A DNA stretch of 64,000 bases, taken from contig NZ_JARANV010000005.1 of the NCBI RefSeq assembly GCF_029889845.1, positions 105,045-169,044 on the forward strand, given 5' to 3'. Source of the stretch: Halomonas sp. 25-S5 (lineage in GTDB: Bacteria > Pseudomonadota > Gammaproteobacteria > Pseudomonadales > Halomonadaceae). This document shows positions 61,956 to 64,000 of the stretch, one piece after another. How positions within the stretch are numbered: the first letter of the stretch is position 1; each line of letters opens with the position of its first letter. Below the pieces are notes generated by a model. That model saw only the letters and a list, made by a program, of their open reading frames with translations, was not told where the DNA came from and made no database searches. The translations under genes were made by a program, and so were the position numbers.

Positions 61956-63314
61956 TCAAGTAGTGAAGACGCCGTTGAGTGCCGCCAGGATGAGCGTGCC
62001 CGTGGCCGCGAACAGCAGTACGAGCACCATGTTTCGGCCGAGAATCATTTCCTGGCGCGTGATAGAAAGCATGTCGGCGGCCACCATTAACAGCAGGCCG
62101 GCCACGGCCACCATGGCGCCGCAAGACCAGCCGAGTAGCACGGCGCCGGCCAGGATCAGGTCCGCCATACCAGTGTCGGCAGAAGTAAACACCGCCAGGA
62201 GTACTGAGCCCGCGACGATCGGGTGGATAGCGGCGGCGGCGGCCGCGATCATGCCGCCGACGACAAGTGCTATCAGTAGCAGCAGCGGCAGCCCCGCCCC
62301 GAGCAGTCCCTCCACCAGCCCTTCCACGCTTGGGCTAGCACGCATAACGGCGCCCAGCGCGAAGGCAAGTGCTACGATGGTGATCTCCGCGCCCAGCCCA
62401 TCCAGCCCGCGACGGGTAACCGCGATAGCCTGAGCGCGGCCGCCCCCCGGCTGCTTCAACAAGAACAGCAGCGCTAGCGGCAGCAGCGTCAAAGAAGCCG
62501 ATTCGAGGGTGGACAGGCTGGTCAGACTCCGTACCGCCACCACGCTAGCAGAGGCCACTAGCACCATGGGAATGATGGGCCTCAGCGACGCTACCGCCCG
62601 CAGCACCACGCGACGCTTATTGCGCAGGCCCAGCAGCAGCAGGGCCACCAACAGGCCGATCATAGCCATCCCGAGGCCTAACAGCACGCTTTGCCACAGC
62701 GGCACCTGCGGCATGAACTCCGAGACGACGGCCATGGCCACGAACATCGGTGACCACAGCAGCGAGAGAGCGATGCCGGAGACGGTGGCCAAAGCGGTGG
62801 CACGGCGGGTTTCGGCATCGGCGTCTGCCTCCAGTATCGGAGACATGATGGCCAAAGCTCCGACTGATAGCGCCGCGCCTAATGCATGCGAACCGATTAG
62901 CATCCAGCCCGGCCGCTCCGCCAGTGGCGCCGCCATCACCCGGCTGCGGTAGGAAAGCACGCTCTCGTCGGAGGCCAAGACGTTGCGCAGCAGATATACC
63001 GCCGGAAGGAAGGCAGCGAACACCAGTGAGGCTTGCAGCCCGGCCAGCAGCGCCGGCCAGGCCTCATCCACCGCCACCAGCGCGGCGATGGCCAGGAGCA
63101 GGGCAAACCCGAGGATCCGGTTGGCCCAGCCAGTCGCTGCGAAGGCCAGCAGTAGATATATCGAGAAACCGAAGATTGCCATGCCGCCCAACCAAGGTGG
63201 ATCGAACAGGAGGCGGATCAGCTCCGCTGGCCATAGCACCAAAAGCAGCCGCCCCATCAGTCCGGTGATCACCGGACTGGGCTGCCAAGCTAGGCTGGAG
63301 GTCGCGAAGCTCAT
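61956..63314 (-). CDS. Polytopic membrane protein, probable transporter
   Basis: A 452-residue, roughly 12-helix protein that I cannot assign to a family. It is Ala/Leu/Gly-rich with few charged loops; features such as VLFAAFLPAVYLLRNVLASD-like helices and AAAAAIHPIVAGSVLLAVFT suggest a permease. It starts seven bases after the TRAP permease fragment and lies 17 bases before the biotin carboxylase, so it is co-transcribed with both and may move the acid that the CoA enzymes degrade. Confidence 0.65.
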   Translation of the reverse strand: MSFATSSLAWQPSPVITGLMGRLLLVLWPAELIRLLFDPPWLGGMAIFGFSIYLLLAFAATGWANRILGFALLLAIAALVAVDEAWPALLAGLQASLVFAAFLPAVYLLRNVLASDESVLSYRSRVMAAPLAERPGWMLIGSHALGAALSVGALAIMSPILEADADAETRRATALATVSGIALSLLWSPMFVAMAVVSEFMPQVPLWQSVLLGLGMAMIGLLVALLLLGLRNKRRVVLRAVASLRPIIPMVLVASASVVAVRSLTSLSTLESASLTLLPLALLFLLKQPGGGRAQAIAVTRRGLDGLGAEITIVALAFALGAVMRASPSVEGLVEGLLGAGLPLLLLIALVVGGMIAAAAAAIHPIVAGSVLLAVFTSADTGMADLILAGAVLLGWSCGAMVAVAGLLLMVAADMLSITRQEMILGRNMVLVLLFAATGTLILAALNGVFTT

Positions 63315-63321
63315 GACGGTC

Positions 63322-63825
63322 TCACAACCCCCTAGCGCGGGAGGGCTTGCCAAGCTCCGCATCGTCCGGGGCCTTCTTCAGCAGCTGTACCGTCACGGTA
63401 GCTATGGCAACAGCCAACGCGAACGCGTCGGCTAGCATGTAGTCCGCTGCTACTCCTATACCTGCTAGCACCAGCACCAGGGCGACGAGCGTCGGGATGC
63501 GTCGGCGGAAGAAACGGCCAGAGCCCACCGCCAGTAGCCAGGATGCCACAAAAGCCATAATGGCGGTCCAGGCAATGTTTTGCCAAGCACCCTCCAGCAA
63601 CACTGAAGGGCGGAACACGAAGAAGAAGGGCAGCAGATACTTCATCAGCGCCAGTCGCATGCTGTCTACGCACACCGGCCACCAATGTGTTCGGGCAATC
63701 GCAGCAGCGGTAAATACTGCGGTACATACAGGCGGTGTGAGCGCCGACAAGAGAGCTGAGTAGAACACGAAGAAGTGAGCCACCAGCGGGTCCAAGCCTA
63801 GTACTACAGCCGTAACTGAATGCGC
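63322..63825 (-). pseudogene. C-terminal fragment of a TRAP-transporter fused permease, truncated by an IS element
   Basis: The frame reads SVTAVVLGLDPLVAHFFVFY, then ALLSALTPPVCTAVFTAAAI and MKYLLPFFFVFRPSVLLEG, the conserved end of TAXI-type fused TRAP permeases, which normally exceed 600 residues. The frame stops at 63835 next to the start of the IS701-type gene, and nothing of the N-terminal 400 or more residues precedes it. The truncation point is between about 63815 and 63835. Translation could restart at TTG 63795, but the product would be non-functional as a TRAP permease. Confidence 0.82.
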
Positions 63826-63868
63826 TATAATTCATGTGACTGATATGGAAGCGATCATAAGGTGAAGG

Positions 63869-64000
63869 ATGCAAGAGCTGGATCTCTCTGTCTCAGCATT
63901 AATGGATGACTTGGCAGCGCGATTAGGCCCGCTCTTCCCACGTTCTGAGACGCGCGATCGTGCCCTACGCTACATTCAGGGGCTGCTCAGTCAGTGTGAA
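63869..64000 (+). mobile_element. IS701-family transposase gene, 5' end (runs off the right edge)
   Basis: Starts ATG after GGTGAAGG and encodes MQELDLSVSALMDDLAARLG, PLFPRSETRDRALRYIQGLL, SQCE, the N-terminal pattern of IS701/IS4-superfamily DDE transposases (R-x-E-x-R-x-R-A-x2-Y-x2-G-L-L). Only 44 codons are in the window. Its position explains the loss of the TRAP permease 5' part. The element's left end should lie near 63815-63840, but I cannot define the inverted repeat without the other end. Confidence 0.72.

Overview
The window looks like a high-GC gammaproteobacterium, most like a Halomonas-type denitrifier. This is inferred from the split class II ribonucleotide reductase NrdJa/NrdJb, UbiT/U/V, NsrR, NnrS and the nos/nir gene content, not from any database search. 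Most of it is an anaerobic-respiration region assembled around nitrite and nitrous-oxide reduction and interrupted by accessory blocks with visibly lower GC.

Layout. 1-5782: nosZ (cut by the window edge), nosR and a small cytochrome c, then nsrR divergent from nnrS. 5779-13785: hemN, gdhA, ubiT, and nrdJa-nrdJb, with a full-length LAGLIDADG intein placed immediately before the presumed radical cysteine of NrdJa. 13786-22486: two accessory blocks, each ending in a further copy of the 3' end of nrdJb. The first block holds a ferric-reductase-like flavocytochrome. The second holds a PepSY/flavodoxin reductase, a DUF2271 protein carrying a flavinylation-like motif, a PepSY protein, a two-component system, a small two-repeat secreted protein and a DUF6448 protein. 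22585-25381: a metal locus (P1B ATPase, HMA chaperone, His-rich periplasmic protein). 25515-29354: ubiU-ubiV-radical SAM-AraC. 29563-36939: a PLP enzyme, a TetR-controlled RND pump and a lone sdhB-type gene. 37022-38812: hmp and marR remnants, then a cytochrome P450. 39071-44605: imelysin, membrane cytochrome b, pentaheme cytochrome c and an FTR1 iron permease. 44659-45501: IS3 and IS1595 fragments. 45569-55085: a complete-looking heme d1/nitrite reductase cluster, with nirF-nirC divergent from nirS-D-L-G-H-J-E-N. 55182-57261: a second nnrS, SirB2 and an AhpD-like gene. 57766-64000: a lower-GC acyl-CoA catabolism block whose TRAP permease gene is truncated by an IS701-family element entering from the right edge.

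Regulation ties the pieces together. At least nine FNR/DNR-type sites (TTGAC or TTGAT, four bases, then GTCAA or ATCAA, with variants) sit upstream of nos, hemN, ubiT-nrdJ, ubiUV, the RND operon, P450, the iron locus and both sides of nirC/nirS. NsrR-type sites occur at nnrS and, as half-sites, at nos, nir and sdhB. The inferred picture is one low-oxygen/NO regulon covering denitrification, heme and heme d1 synthesis, O2-independent quinone synthesis, O2-independent deoxynucleotide synthesis and, more speculatively, iron acquisition. The most novel-looking items are the imelysin/cytochrome b/pentaheme/FTR1 operon, the nested nrdJb 3' ends that bound redox modules, and the flavin-based envelope redox module with its own two-component system.
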